Source: Streptomyces catenulae (GTDB lineage: Bacteria > Actinomycetota > Actinomycetes > Streptomycetales > Streptomycetaceae). Taken from it: 64,000 nucleotides of DNA. How positions within the stretch are numbered: position 1 is the stretch's first letter; every line of letters starts with the position of its first letter. The position numbers were made by a program, and so were the translations under genes. The stretch is taken from contig NZ_JODY01000004.1 of assembly GCF_000718015.1 (NCBI RefSeq), positions 124,001-188,000 of the forward strand, given 5' to 3'. The notes beneath the pieces are model-generated. The model made no database searches, had not been told where the DNA came from, and worked only from the letters and a program-made list of their open reading frames with translations. Below, piece by piece: positions 55,429 through 64,000 of this stretch.

Positions 55429-56991
55429 TCAGCCGTCGGCCGTGCCCGTCAGTGCCTCGGCGGCGGCGCGGGCGCAGACCCGGGCGGCGCCGTGGGTGGC
55501 GAGGTGGAGCGCGCCGCACGGCTCCGCCTGCGGGACGCCCATCTCGACGACGACGGTGTCGGGGCGGGCCGCGACCAGTGCGGTGAGCGCCCCGGCCATC
55601 CAGGGGTGACGGTGCGCGTCGCGGACCACGGCGACCACGCGGCGCCGTCCGGCCTCGGTGAGCACCGCGGCGGCCAGCCGGTCGGTGCCCTCGGCGGTGG
55701 CCCGCTCGGCGCCGTACGCGGTCGTGGTGGTGCCGGGCAGCAGCCGGGTCAGTTCGGCGGCGACGCCCCAGGGGGTCTCGTCGCCGACCGCGATGTTGGC
55801 GACCGGCGTGAACGCGGCGACGTGCACCGGTCCGTCGAGCGGGGTGAACGGCTCCCGGGCGGTGCGGCGCAGGGCGCGGCGGGCGGCGCGCAGCCCGGGT
55901 GCGGGTGCGGCCCCCTCCGCCGCGCCCGCACCCGGAGCCGGTGCGGGCGGGGCCGCCGCGCCGCGGGCCCACTCCGCCAGTGCGCGGACCCGGGCGGCGG
56001 CGTCCGCCAGCCGCTCCTCGGGGAGGTCGCCGTCGTGGACCGCGCGGACCAGGGCGTCGCGCAGCCGGAGCACGGTGGCCTCGTCGGAGAGTCCGCCGCC
56101 CACGCAGAGCGCGTCGGCACCGGCGGCGAGCGCCAGGACGCTGCCGCGTTCGATGCCGTAGGCGGCGGAGATGGCGCGCATCTCGATGCCGTCGGTGACG
56201 ATCAGCCCGTCGAAGCCGAGGCCGCCCTCGGACGCGGGGGCGCGCAGCAGTCCGTGCAGGGCGGCCGGGCTGAGGGTGGCCGGGCGTTCCGGGTCCAGGG
56301 CGGGCAGCAGGATGTGGGCGCTCATGACGGCCCGGGTGCCCGCGGCGACGGCGGCGCGGAACGGCACCAGTTCGCGCTCGCGCAGCGTCGTGAGGTCCAC
56401 GCCGACGCGGGGCAGGTCGTGGTGGGAGTCGACGGCGGTGTCGCCGTGGCCGGGGAAGTGCTTGGTGCAGGCGGCGACCCCGGCGGACTGGAGGCCGTCG
56501 ATCCAGGCGGCGGTGTGCCGGGCGACCAGCGCCGGGGTGGCGCCGAAGGAGCGGACGCCGATGACCGGGTTGCCCGGGTCGGAGTTGACGTCCGCGCAGG
56601 GCGCCCAGTTGAGGTTGATGCCGCAGGCGGCGAGGCGACCGCCCAGGTCGTGGGCGACGGCGCGGGTGAGGTCCGGGTCGTCGACGGCGCCGAGCGCGAG
56701 GTTGCCCGGGTAGGAGGAGCCGGTGCGGACCTCCAGGCGGGTGACGTCGCCGCCCTCCTCGTCCACGGCGACCAGGACGTCGCCGCGTACGGCGCGCAAC
56801 TGTGCGGTGAGGGCGGCGAGTTGCTCCGGGCTTACGACGTTGCGGCCGAAGACGGCGACGGCGGCGAGGCCCTCGTCGAGGCGGCGCAGCACCCAGTCGG
56901 GGGCGGTGGTGCCGCGGAAGCCGGGCTGGAGGACGGCGAGCGCGTCGCGGGTGAGGGCGTCGGTGGCCGGGCGGGTGCGGGTGGTGCTCAT
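55429..56991 (-). CDS. dasD: GH3 beta-N-acetylglucosaminidase (DasD)
   Basis: A 520-residue glycoside hydrolase family 3 protein of the NagZ type: VAVDEEGGDVTRL, KHFPGHGDTAVDSHHDLP with the Asp-His general-acid dyad, and LIVTDGIEMRAI with the nucleophile aspartate. No signal peptide, so it acts inside the cell on imported chitobiose or GlcNAc-containing sugars. ATG 56991 is 10 bp after dasC, so dasC-dasD are cotranscribed. The C-terminal 150 residues form the second GH3 domain. Confidence 0.95.
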   Translation of the reverse strand: MSTTRTRPATDALTRDALAVLQPGFRGTTAPDWVLRRLDEGLAAVAVFGRNVVSPEQLAALTAQLRAVRGDVLVAVDEEGGDVTRLEVRTGSSYPGNLALGAVDDPDLTRAVAHDLGGRLAACGINLNWAPCADVNSDPGNPVIGVRSFGATPALVARHTAAWIDGLQSAGVAACTKHFPGHGDTAVDSHHDLPRVGVDLTTLRERELVPFRAAVAAGTRAVMSAHILLPALDPERPATLSPAALHGLLRAPASEGGLGFDGLIVTDGIEMRAISAAYGIERGSVLALAAGADALCVGGGLSDEATVLRLRDALVRAVHDGDLPEERLADAAARVRALAEWARGAAAPPAPAPGAGAAEGAAPAPGLRAARRALRRTAREPFTPLDGPVHVAAFTPVANIAVGDETPWGVAAELTRLLPGTTTTAYGAERATAEGTDRLAAAVLTEAGRRRVVAVVRDAHRHPWMAGALTALVAARPDTVVVEMGVPQAEPCGALHLATHGAARVCARAAAEALTGTADG

Positions 56992-57001
56992 GGGGTCCGG
57001 G

Positions 57002-57832
57002 TCATCCCTTCACGGCGCCGGAGGTGAGCCCGCCGACGGCCTTGCGCTGGAGGAAGAGGAAGAGGACCAGGATCGGTACGGCGAAGATCGACGCGGCGGC
57101 CATGGTGGCGCCCCAGTCGTCGCCGAACTGGCTCTGGAACTGCGACAGCCACAGCGGCAGGGTCCCCTTGGCCGGTTCCTTGTTGAGCACCAGGACGAGC
57201 GGGAACTCGTTCCAGGCGGTGATGAAGCCGAAGAGCGAGGTGGCCATCAGACCGGGGGCGAGCAGCGGGAAGACGACCTTGGTGAACGCCTGGCGGCGCG
57301 AGCAGCCGTCGACCATCGCGGACTCCTCCAGCTCCTTGGGCACGGCGGCGACGTAGCCGCGGAGCGTGAGGAGGGTGAAGGGCAGCACCATCAGCATGTA
57401 GAAGGCGGTCAGCGGGACGAGGCTGTTCAGCATGTCGGCGTCGCGGACGATCATGTAGATCGAGATGACCATGACCTCCCAGGGCGCCATCTGCGCGACC
57501 ATGAAGACCAGCAGCGTCGCCTTGCGGCCCTTGAACCGCATCCGGGTCAGCGCGAAGGCGCCGCAGAGCGCGATGAGCAGCGAGAGACCGACGGCGACGG
57601 CAGTGACGAGCACGGAGTTGCCCGCCAGCGTCCAGAAGTCGGGGGCGCCGACCGCGGTCGCGAAGTGCTGGAGGGTGCCGTGCAGCGGGAACCACACGGG
57701 GACGTCGCTGATGATGTCGCCGGTCGGCTTGAACGCCGTGTTGAACATCCAGTAGACGGGGAAGACGAAGCCGATGGCGAGGACGATCGCCGTCGCGTTG
57801 GGCCAGATCCGGCCGGCGAGCGAGCGCTTCAC
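57002..57832 (-). CDS. dasC: Chitobiose ABC transporter permease DasC
   Basis: A 276-residue MalG-type permease with six membrane helices. The EAA loop reads ELEESAMVDGCSRRQAFTKVVFPLLAPGL and would contact the ATPase (usually MsiK, encoded elsewhere). GTG 57832 overlaps the dasB stop by four bases. It pairs with DasB to form the channel for DasA-delivered N,N'-diacetylchitobiose. Confidence 0.95.
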   Translation of the reverse strand: MKRSLAGRIWPNATAIVLAIGFVFPVYWMFNTAFKPTGDIISDVPVWFPLHGTLQHFATAVGAPDFWTLAGNSVLVTAVAVGLSLLIALCGAFALTRMRFKGRKATLLVFMVAQMAPWEVMVISIYMIVRDADMLNSLVPLTAFYMLMVLPFTLLTLRGYVAAVPKELEESAMVDGCSRRQAFTKVVFPLLAPGLMATSLFGFITAWNEFPLVLVLNKEPAKGTLPLWLSQFQSQFGDDWGATMAAASIFAVPILVLFLFLQRKAVGGLTSGAVKG

Positions 57833-58818
57833 AGCTCGTCCTCCTCTTGCTTGAGCGTCAGTCGCAGGTAGTACGCGGTCACGGCGAGCAGCACGGCGAT
57901 GGTGAGCAGGGAGATCGCGGCGCCCATGCCGAAGTGGAGGTTGCCGACGCCCTCGGTGAACGCGTAGATCGGCAGGGTCTCGGTGAGCCGGTCCGGGCCG
58001 CCCTTGTTGATGGCGAAGATCTGCGGGAACGCCTTGAAGACCCAGATGACCTCCAGGAACGTCGTGGCGAGGAAGAACGGCTTGAGGAAGGGGAAGGTCA
58101 CGGTGGTGAAGACCTTCCAGGTCCCGGCGCCGTCCATCCGGGCCGCCTCGTACAGCTCCTTGGGGATGGTCGTGGTCGCGGCGTAGAGGTTGAGCGCCAC
58201 GAACGGCAGGGACTGCCAGACGATCAGCAGGGTGATGACGAAGAAGGTGGAGAGCTGGGTGCCGACCCAGTCGTAGTGGGCCATGGAGTGCCAGCCGAGC
58301 TGGTCCAGGACCCAGTTGACGACGCCGTAGCGGGAGTCGAAGAGCCACTGGAAGACGGTGGTGGCGGCGATGACGGGCATCGCCCAGGCCAGCACCAGCG
58401 CGACGGAGAGCGCCAGCCGCATCTTCTTGCCGAGGCGGGCGAGGAGCAGGCCGATCAGGACGCCCAGCGTCATGATCAGGGTGACGTTGACGGCGGTGAA
58501 GACGAGGGTGCGGAGGGTGACCCGCCAGAACTCCTCGCCGCCCAGGATCTCCCCGAAGTTGCCGGTGCCGTTCCAGACCGTCAGGTGCTGGATCAGCTCC
58601 TTCATGTTCAGGGTCTGGAAGGAGAGCAGGATGTTGCGGACCATCGGCCAGCCGAGGAAGACGGCGGTGGCCAGCAGCGCGGGGAGCAGCAGCAGGTAGG
58701 GCGTGGCTCTGCCGGTACGGGTCCGCCGGGTGCCGGTGGCGCGGCCGGACGGCGGCGCACCGCCTTTGCCGATGCGCGGCGCCCTCTTGTCCACCGCGTC
58801 GTCGAGCTGCACTGCCAT
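57829..58818 (-). CDS. dasB: Chitobiose ABC transporter permease DasB
   Basis: A 329-residue MalF-type permease. A cytoplasmic N-terminus (RAPRIGKGG) is followed by six helices; the EAA loop is ELYEAARMDGAGTWKVFTTVTFPFLKPFF. ATG 58818 follows AAGGGGAGCG; the longer frame from 58848 has no ribosome site. It lies 144 bp after dasA, separated by a hairpin that could make the binding protein more abundant than the permeases. Confidence 0.95.
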   Translation of the reverse strand: MAVQLDDAVDKRAPRIGKGGAPPSGRATGTRRTRTGRATPYLLLLPALLATAVFLGWPMVRNILLSFQTLNMKELIQHLTVWNGTGNFGEILGGEEFWRVTLRTLVFTAVNVTLIMTLGVLIGLLLARLGKKMRLALSVALVLAWAMPVIAATTVFQWLFDSRYGVVNWVLDQLGWHSMAHYDWVGTQLSTFFVITLLIVWQSLPFVALNLYAATTTIPKELYEAARMDGAGTWKVFTTVTFPFLKPFFLATTFLEVIWVFKAFPQIFAINKGGPDRLTETLPIYAFTEGVGNLHFGMGAAISLLTIAVLLAVTAYYLRLTLKQEEDEL

Positions 58819-58917
58819 GGCCGTTCGCTCCCCTTCGTACCGATTCACGCGCGTTGCGGTGCCTGCGTACGGGCCGGGCGGCCGGGCCGTACGGCGGGAC
58901 CGGGTGTGCCGTCAACG

Positions 58918-58947
58918 AAGGGGCGCCCCCTGCCGGGCGGCGCCCCT
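58918..58947 (-). terminator. Attenuator-like hairpin between dasA and dasB
   Basis: GGGGCGCC (58920-58927) and GGCGCCCC (58939-58946) form an 8-bp stem with an 11-base loop, 17 bp after the dasA stop and inside the das operon. Partial termination would set high dasA to dasBC ratios. Confidence 0.65.
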
Positions 58948-58962
58948 CCGGCGGCCGGTGCC

Positions 58963-60231
58963 CTACTTCTGGGCGAGCCGCTTGTTGATCTCCGGCTCGA
59001 CGGCCTTGGCGGCGTCGTCGGCGGTCTTACCGCTCAGCACGGCGGTCATGTAGTTCTTGATCGGGTTCGGGACGTTCTCGACGGCCGCCCACTCCGGGAT
59101 GAGCGGGGTGGTGCCGCCGGACTTCGCGGCCGCGGGGGCCGCCGCCTCGGCCGCCGGGTTGCCCTTGGTGGCGCTCGCCAGGTCGGGGGACTTGGGGCTC
59201 CAGCCGACCTCCTTGACCATCTGCGCGTCGTTCTTCTTCGACAGCGCGACCTTGAGGAACTCCTTGGCGAGGTCCTGCTTGGTGCTGCCGCCGGCGACCG
59301 CGAAGTTGGAGCCGCCGAGGAAGACGCCCTCGGGCTTGTCGGCGGTCTCACCGGGGATGGTGAAGAAGCCGATGTCGTTCTTGATGTCCGGGTTGGCCTT
59401 GACGGCGGTGGCCGCCTCGTAGCCCATGGCGATGATGGCGCCGGTCTTGCCCTTGGCGAAGACCTCGGCCTGCTGCGGCGTCGCCTCGTCCTTGTTCTTG
59501 GGGGCGTCGCTGAAGGACTGGTAGGTCTTGTAGATGTCCATCGCCTTGGCGACCTTGGGGTCGGCGAGGTTGGAGACCCACTTGCCGCCGCTCTTCTTGA
59601 CCAGGTCCGCGCCGGTGCCGATGGTCAGACCGTCGAAGAAGTACCAGTTCTGGCCGGGCAGATAGAGCGGTTCGGCGTCGGTCTTCTTCTTGATCGTGTC
59701 GAACGCCTTGAACAGCTCGGTGCGCGTCTTCGGCAGATCCTTGATCCCGGCCTTCGCCCAGATCTTCTTGTTGTACATCACGACGCGGTTACCGGCGTAC
59801 CACGGGAGCGCGTACTGCTTCCCGTCGGCCATCGCCGCCTTGTTGAAGGAGTCGCTCCAGTCGGCGCCGATCTGCTTCTTGAGGTCACCGAGGTCGAGCA
59901 GGGCGCCGGCCTTGGCGTAGGCGGCGGTCTGGGTGTTGCCGATCTCGACGACGTCGGGCGGGCTGTCCTCGGACAGCGCGGTGGTCAGCTTCTGCTGGAT
60001 GCCGTCCCACTGCTGGACCTTGAAGTCGACGGTGGCGCCGGTCTTCTGGTGGAATTCCTTGGAGACCTGGGCCGTCCACTGTGACGGGTTGGACCCCGAC
60101 ATCACCCACACGGTCAGCTTCTGGCCCTTGAAGCCGTCCGCACCGTTACCGCTGCCGTCGCTGGACCCACAGGCAGCGACACTCATCAGCATTCCCGCGA
60201 CCGCGGTCGCTGCTATGAGTCCACGCTTCAT
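58963..60231 (-). CDS. dasA: N,N'-diacetylchitobiose-binding lipoprotein DasA
   Basis: A 422-residue precursor: basic start, hydrophobic stretch and lipobox VAAC (Cys about residue 21), then SBP family 1 domain with LTVWVMSGSNPSQWT, DVVEIGNTQTAAYAKAGALLDL, ALPWYAGNRVVMYN and GYEAATAV. It captures chitobiose outside the cell for DasBC. ATG 60231. Two DasR-like sites lie 34-73 bp upstream, giving tight repression. A hairpin follows its stop. Confidence 0.97.
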   Translation of the reverse strand: MKRGLIAATAVAGMLMSVAACGSSDGSGNGADGFKGQKLTVWVMSGSNPSQWTAQVSKEFHQKTGATVDFKVQQWDGIQQKLTTALSEDSPPDVVEIGNTQTAAYAKAGALLDLGDLKKQIGADWSDSFNKAAMADGKQYALPWYAGNRVVMYNKKIWAKAGIKDLPKTRTELFKAFDTIKKKTDAEPLYLPGQNWYFFDGLTIGTGADLVKKSGGKWVSNLADPKVAKAMDIYKTYQSFSDAPKNKDEATPQQAEVFAKGKTGAIIAMGYEAATAVKANPDIKNDIGFFTIPGETADKPEGVFLGGSNFAVAGGSTKQDLAKEFLKVALSKKNDAQMVKEVGWSPKSPDLASATKGNPAAEAAAPAAAKSGGTTPLIPEWAAVENVPNPIKNYMTAVLSGKTADDAAKAVEPEINKRLAQK

Positions 60232-60264
60232 TGCGCTCTCCCCTAGAGGCCGGGTGTGGTCTTT

Positions 60265-60280
60265 AATGGTTTAGACCAGT
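60265..60280. promoter_or_regulatory. DasR-responsive element 1 at dasA
   Basis: AATGGTTTAGACCAGT matches 14 of 16 positions of the DasR consensus, 34 bp upstream of dasA and 193 bp upstream of dasR. Confidence 0.92.
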
Positions 60281-60288
60281 GCCCGCAG

Positions 60289-60304
60289 CTTGGCCTAGAC
60301 CTTT
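60289..60304. promoter_or_regulatory. DasR-responsive element 2 at dasA
   Basis: CTTGGCCTAGACCTTT matches 11 of 16 consensus positions with the CTAGACC core intact. It is nine bases from the first site, the double arrangement known at dasA in S. coelicolor. Confidence 0.78.
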
Positions 60305-60472
60305 TGGGGTGTCAAGGGTGTATAAGAGTCGCTGTCGGCTCCGTTACCGGACCGACATCTGCCGGGTGCGGGCCCGCGGAAGGGCCCGGCGACCACGCCC
60401 GTGCCACGATGTGAGGCGCAAGGTACGGAGGTGCCGGTGACGGCAGCACGACAGAGGGCGGAAAGGCGGGTC

Positions 60473-61234
60473 ATGCAGACCGACGGGGGCAGCGCGGAGA
60501 ACGGCACCACGGCCACACGCAGCGCCCGCGTACCCAAGTATTACCGTCTCAAAAGGCACTTGCTGGAGATCACCGAAACCCTCCCGCCGGGCACCCCGGT
60601 ACCGCCGGAGCGGGCGCTCGCCGCGGAGTTCGACACCTCCCGCACCACGGTCCGCCAGGCGCTCCAGGAGCTGGTGGTCGAGGGGCGGCTGGAGCGCATC
60701 CAGGGCAAGGGCACCTTCGTCGCCAAGCCGAAGGTCTCCCAGGCGCTGCAACTGACCTCGTACACCGAGGACATGCGCGCCCAGGGGCTGGAGCCCACCT
60801 CGCAGCTGCTGGACATCGGGTACGTCACCGCCGACGACCGACTGGCCGGGCTGCTGGACATCGTCGCCGGGGGCCGGGTGCTGCGCATCGAGCGGCTGCG
60901 GCTGGCCAGCGGCGAGCCGATGGCCATCGAGATCACCCACCTCTCCGCCAAGCGCTTCCCCGCGCTGCGCCGCAACCTCGTCAAGTACACCTCGCTCTAC
61001 ACCGCGTTGGCCGAGGTGTACGACGTGCGGCCGGCCGAGGCGGAGGAGACCATCGAGACCTCGCTGGCCACCCCGCGCGAGGCGGGGCTGCTGGGCGCGG
61101 ACGTCGGTCTGCCCATGCTGATGCTCTCCCGCCATTCGCGCGATGCGCAGGGCCGTCCGGTGGAGTGGGTCCGCTCGGTCTACCGGGGTGACCGCTACAA
61201 GTTCGTGGCCCGGTTGAGCCGTCCGGTGGAGTGA
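60473..61234 (+). CDS. dasR: GntR/HutC-family master regulator DasR
   Basis: A 253-residue regulator: N-terminal winged helix ([42 protein letters not shown]) and a UTRA ligand domain ([32 protein letters not shown]) binding glucosamine-6-P. It controls amino-sugar uptake and links GlcNAc to development and antibiotics. ATG 60473 has GGAAAGGCGGG upstream; the residues after VPKYYRLK match remembered S. coelicolor DasR. It is divergent from dasA. Confidence 0.98.
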   Translation: MQTDGGSAENGTTATRSARVPKYYRLKRHLLEITETLPPGTPVPPERALAAEFDTSRTTVRQALQELVVEGRLERIQGKGTFVAKPKVSQALQLTSYTEDMRAQGLEPTSQLLDIGYVTADDRLAGLLDIVAGGRVLRIERLRLASGEPMAIEITHLSAKRFPALRRNLVKYTSLYTALAEVYDVRPAEAEETIETSLATPREAGLLGADVGLPMLMLSRHSRDAQGRPVEWVRSVYRGDRYKFVARLSRPVE

Positions 61235-61400
61235 CGCCCGCGGTGTGACGCACCGGCGCACGGCGGTCTCCCGCACGCCCCCGAGGGGTGTGCCGGTGGC
61301 CGCCGTTGCCGTACCGATATGCGGACACCTAGTGACGGCTGACGCGGCCCTGCCATAGATTTCCAGCCCATCGCAGGAGATCGCCAGGGACGGAGCGGCC

Positions 61401-61661
61401 ATGCCGGAGCACGACGGAACACCCCCTTCCAGACAGGTCGTCACACCGACGCGCGTGGTGGCCGGACTCTGCCTGATCGCCCCGTTCGTGGCGATGCTCT
61501 GGGTGGGCTCGTACGCGAAGATCGAGCCGACGCTCATCGGCATCCCGTTCTTCTACTGGTACCAGATGCTGTGGGTGCTGATCTCCACGGCGCTGACGAT
61601 GATCGCGTACAAGCTGGTCCAGCGGGAGAACCGCGCCCGTGAGGGCGGTGCGGCCAAGTGA
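61401..61661 (+). CDS. DUF3311 small membrane protein
   Basis: An 86-residue protein with two membrane helices (GLCLIAPFVAMLWVGSYA and YQMLWVLISTALTMIAYKLV) joined by EPTLIGIPFFYWYQ, the DUF3311 signature. It overlaps the next gene by four bases (GTGA), and such proteins regularly accompany SSS-family symporters as an accessory subunit. ATG 61401 follows GGGACGGAGC. Confidence 0.93.
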   Translation: MPEHDGTPPSRQVVTPTRVVAGLCLIAPFVAMLWVGSYAKIEPTLIGIPFFYWYQMLWVLISTALTMIAYKLVQRENRAREGGAAK

Positions 61662-63325
61662 CGCTCCCCTCCTCGGCGCTCGCCGCGTCCGGCACCGACG
61701 GTGTCAACGGCGTCGCCCTCACGGTCTTCATCCTCTTCTTCGTCGCCGTCACCGTCATGGGCTTCCTCGCGGCCCGCTGGCGCAAGGCCGAACAGTCGGC
61801 CAACCTCGACGAATGGGGGCTGGGCGGCCGCAGCTTCGGCACCTGGGTGACATGGTTCCTGCTCGGCGGCGACCTCTACACCGCGTACACCTTCGTGGCC
61901 GTCCCCGCGGCGATCTACGCGGCGGGCGCCTCCGGCTTCTTCGCGGTGCCGTACACGATCCTCGTCTACCCGCTGATCTTCACCTTCCTGCCCCGCCTGT
62001 GGTCCGTCTCGCACAGACACGGCTACGTCACCACCTCGGACTTCGTGCGCGGACGGTTCGGCTCGAAGGGTCTGTCGCTGGCCGTCGCGCTGACCGGCAT
62101 CCTGGCGACGATGCCGTACATCGCCCTGCAACTCGTCGGTATCCAGGCGGTTCTGGACGTGATGGGTGTCGGCGGCGGCGAGAACACCAACTGGTTCGTC
62201 AAGGACCTGCCGCTGCTGATCGCGTTCGCGGTGCTCGCCGCGTACACCTACTCCTCGGGGCTGCGCGCCCCGGCGCTGATCGCGTTCGTCAAGGACGGGC
62301 TGATCTACCTGGTCATCGCCGTCGCGATCATCTACATCCCGATCAAGCTCGGCGGGTTCGACGCGATCTTCCACGAGGCGGGCAAGGCGTTCGCCGAACC
62401 GGGCCCGACCGGCAAACCCCGCGGTGAGCTGGCCAGCGGCCCCACCAACCAGTGGGCGTACGCCACCTTGGCGCTCGGCTCGGCGCTGGCGCTGTTCATG
62501 TATCCGCACTCGATCACCGCGACGCTCTCCTCCCGCAGCCGCAACGTGATCCGCCGCAACACCACCATCCTGCCGCTGTACTCGCTGATGCTGGGCTTCC
62601 TCGCGCTGCTCGGCTTCATGGCGATCAAGGCGGGCACGGAGACCCACGGCAACGCCCAACTCGCCATCCCGCAGCTCTTCGAGGACATGTTCCCGAGCTG
62701 GTTCTCGGGCGTGGCGTTCGCCGCCATCGGCATCGGCGCGCTGGTGCCCGCCGCGATCATGTCCATCGCCGCGGCCAACCTCTTCACCCGCAACGTCTAC
62801 AAGGACTTCCTGAAGCCCGCCGCCACGCCCGAGCAGGAGCACAAGGTCGCCAAGCTGGTGTCGCTGCTGGTGAAGGTCGGCGCGCTGGTCTTCGTCCTCA
62901 CCATGGACAAGACCGTGGCGATCAACTTCCAGCTGCTCGGCGGCATCTGGATCCTGCAGACCATGCCCGCGCTGGTCGGCGGCCTGTTCACCCGCTGGTT
63001 CCACCGCTGGGCGCTGCTGGCCGGCTGGGCGGTCGGCATGATCTACGGCACGCTCGCCGCCTACGGCGTGGCGAGCCCGACGCAGGCCCACTTCGGCGGC
63101 TCCAACGCGGAGATCCCCGGCATCGGCCAGATCGGCTACATCGGCCTGACCGCGTTCGTGCTGAACGTCGTGGTGACGCTCGTCCTCACCGTCGCCCTGC
63201 GCGCCCTGAAGGCCCCCGAGGGCGCCGACGAGACCAGCCCCGGCGACTACACCGCGGACGTCGGCGACAAGGGCGTCACACCGGATCTGCCGCCCGCCAC
63301 GGCGGACGTCCCGGCGGGCCACTGA
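61658..63325 (+). CDS. Sodium:solute symporter (MctP-like monocarboxylate transporter)
   Basis: A 555-residue SSS-family transporter with about 13 helices. WGLGGRSFGTWVTWFLLGGDLYTAYTF, YVTTSDFVRGRFGSKGLSL and the MSIAAANLFTRNVYKDFLKP block fit MctP/ActP-like monocarboxylate (lactate, pyruvate, acetate) symporters. The C-terminal 45 residues are acidic and hydrophilic. GTG 61658 is coupled to DUF3311. It may carry carboxylates produced by amino-sugar metabolism, which is inference. Confidence 0.93.
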   Translation: MTLPSSALAASGTDGVNGVALTVFILFFVAVTVMGFLAARWRKAEQSANLDEWGLGGRSFGTWVTWFLLGGDLYTAYTFVAVPAAIYAAGASGFFAVPYTILVYPLIFTFLPRLWSVSHRHGYVTTSDFVRGRFGSKGLSLAVALTGILATMPYIALQLVGIQAVLDVMGVGGGENTNWFVKDLPLLIAFAVLAAYTYSSGLRAPALIAFVKDGLIYLVIAVAIIYIPIKLGGFDAIFHEAGKAFAEPGPTGKPRGELASGPTNQWAYATLALGSALALFMYPHSITATLSSRSRNVIRRNTTILPLYSLMLGFLALLGFMAIKAGTETHGNAQLAIPQLFEDMFPSWFSGVAFAAIGIGALVPAAIMSIAAANLFTRNVYKDFLKPAATPEQEHKVAKLVSLLVKVGALVFVLTMDKTVAINFQLLGGIWILQTMPALVGGLFTRWFHRWALLAGWAVGMIYGTLAAYGVASPTQAHFGGSNAEIPGIGQIGYIGLTAFVLNVVVTLVLTVALRALKAPEGADETSPGDYTADVGDKGVTPDLPPATADVPAGH

Positions 63326-63352
63326 CCCCCCGGACACGCCCGGCCCCCGACA

Positions 63353-63384
63353 GGCCGCCGCTTCCCACGAGGGAGGCGGCGGCC
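63353..63384. terminator. Bidirectional terminator after the symporter
   Basis: GGCCGCCGCTTCCC and GGGAGGCGGCGGCC pair (14 bp, one G-T pair) with an ACGA loop, between convergent genes. Confidence 0.85.
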
Positions 63385-63406
63385 CGTCGGTTCGAGGCAG
63401 GCCGGG

Positions 63407-63994
63407 TCAGCTCACCCAGTCCTTGAGCGGCTCGGTCTCCAGCGTGATGTTCACCGGATCCGGCAGCCGGAGCGCCTTACCGAACGGGACGGTGTGAACG
63501 TCTTCGTAGCGGGAGCCGTCCGGCTCGCTGAAGAGGGTCACCTCGCAGGTCTCGCGGTCGATCAGCAGGCAGAGGGGGATACCGGACTCGGCATAGGCCC
63601 GGGGCTTCTCCACCCGGTCACGGCGGTCGGTGTCGGAGTCGTGGGAGGTGACCTCGACGACCATCAGCACGGACTCGGGGTCGGCCCACTCGCCCTGTCC
63701 CACGAACGCCTCGCTGGCTGCGAGGGAACCGTCCGGGCGGGCGCGCCCGCTGCGGTACGTCTCCACCTTCAGGCCCTGATCCGGGTTGAGCCACAGCTCC
63801 GGCCGATGCTGCATGCAGATGCGTGTCAGCCACTGGATGATCCGTCCGTGGTCCCCATCCGGCACGGCCTTGCTCCTGATCTTCCCGCTGATGAGTTCCA
63901 GCCGTGCGCCTTCTTCCGCCCTGTCGATTATCCGGGCGGCTTCCTCGAAGTAGTCGGTGAGCGTGCCGTGCGGCCGGTCGATGAGCGCGGTCAC
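63407..63994 (-). CDS. Uma2-family PD-(D/E)XK-type protein, 5' end near the window edge
   Basis: A 195-residue Uma2 (DUF820) protein: LELISGKI near the start, RARPDGSLA and LMVVEVTSHDSDTDRRDRVEKPRAYAESGIPLCLLID, which carries the putative nuclease acidic residues and lysine. Uma2 genes are abundant in Streptomyces and their role is unknown. GTG 63994 gives MTALIDRPHG, a common family start, but a ribosome site would fall outside the window, so a longer protein is possible. Confidence 0.85.
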   Translation of the reverse strand: MTALIDRPHGTLTDYFEEAARIIDRAEEGARLELISGKIRSKAVPDGDHGRIIQWLTRICMQHRPELWLNPDQGLKVETYRSGRARPDGSLAASEAFVGQGEWADPESVLMVVEVTSHDSDTDRRDRVEKPRAYAESGIPLCLLIDRETCEVTLFSEPDGSRYEDVHTVPFGKALRLPDPVNITLETEPLKDWVS

Positions 63995-64000
63995 GGGAAC

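Noticed and set aside
1..64000. tRNA, rRNA, CRISPR arrays, insertion sequences, prophage or integrative-element ends
   Set aside because: I looked for cloverleaf or TTCRA T-loop patterns, regularly spaced repeats, transposase motifs and integrase genes and saw none; a tRNAscan or IS search could still find short or degenerate copies.

Overview
The window is typical Streptomyces chromosome: very high G+C, GTG starts common, strong Shine-Dalgarno sequences, and Streptomyces-type gene families (conservon kinase, nickel superoxide dismutase, WblE, SigH, DasR). The order lon, two-component pair, kgd, PadR module, malic enzyme, glutamate ABC operon, sodN, prsH-sigH, wblE, das cluster resembles, from memory, the lon-to-dasR core region of S. 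coelicolor. I saw no rRNA, tRNA, CRISPR array, insertion sequence or prophage.

Layout. 0-13 kb: the 5' part of a conservon-type sensor kinase, a divergent PP2C-like protein, a MarR regulator, a secreted GH25 lysozyme, Lon protease with HspR-type and ClgR-type sites upstream, a GNAT protein, a rhomboid-like membrane protein, a spermidine-synthase-like protein and a response regulator/kinase pair. 13.6-20 kb: the multifunctional 2-oxoglutarate decarboxylase/dehydrogenase Kgd, a small acidic protein, and a DUF4097-PadR pair behind a palindromic operator. 20-32 kb: several stand-alone metabolic genes, NAD(P)-malic enzyme, a glutamate-type ABC importer, an SDR, a methyltransferase and a CGNR regulator.

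32-48 kb has a metal-handling theme: SodN/SodX (Ni), CorA (Mg/Co), and a copper-export unit in which a 59-residue His-tailed membrane peptide is coupled to CopA behind a CsoR-type operator. The same stretch holds snapalysin with its LysR regulator, two MFS exporters, a KAS III paralogue, glutaminase and a Na+/H+ antiporter. The sodN 3' UTR ends in a strong terminator and fits the s-SodF small RNA known from S. coelicolor.

48-64 kb is regulatory and nutritional: PrsH/SigH stress sigma switch, a diacylglycerol-kinase-like enzyme, WblE, a PdtaS-type kinase, then the N-acetylglucosamine/chitobiose system (nagB, dasD, dasCB, dasA, dasR) with four DasR-like sites, then a DUF3311/SSS symporter pair and a Uma2-family gene at the edge. 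One of the four DasR-like sites lies 133 bp upstream of the PdtaS-type kinase and about 720 bp from nagB, so the amino-sugar regulon may reach this kinase or a small transcript in the 870-bp gap. The window also has many strong hairpins between genes, unexplained perfect palindromes at 3052 and 13378, and repeats that duplicate the stop-codon region of three genes.
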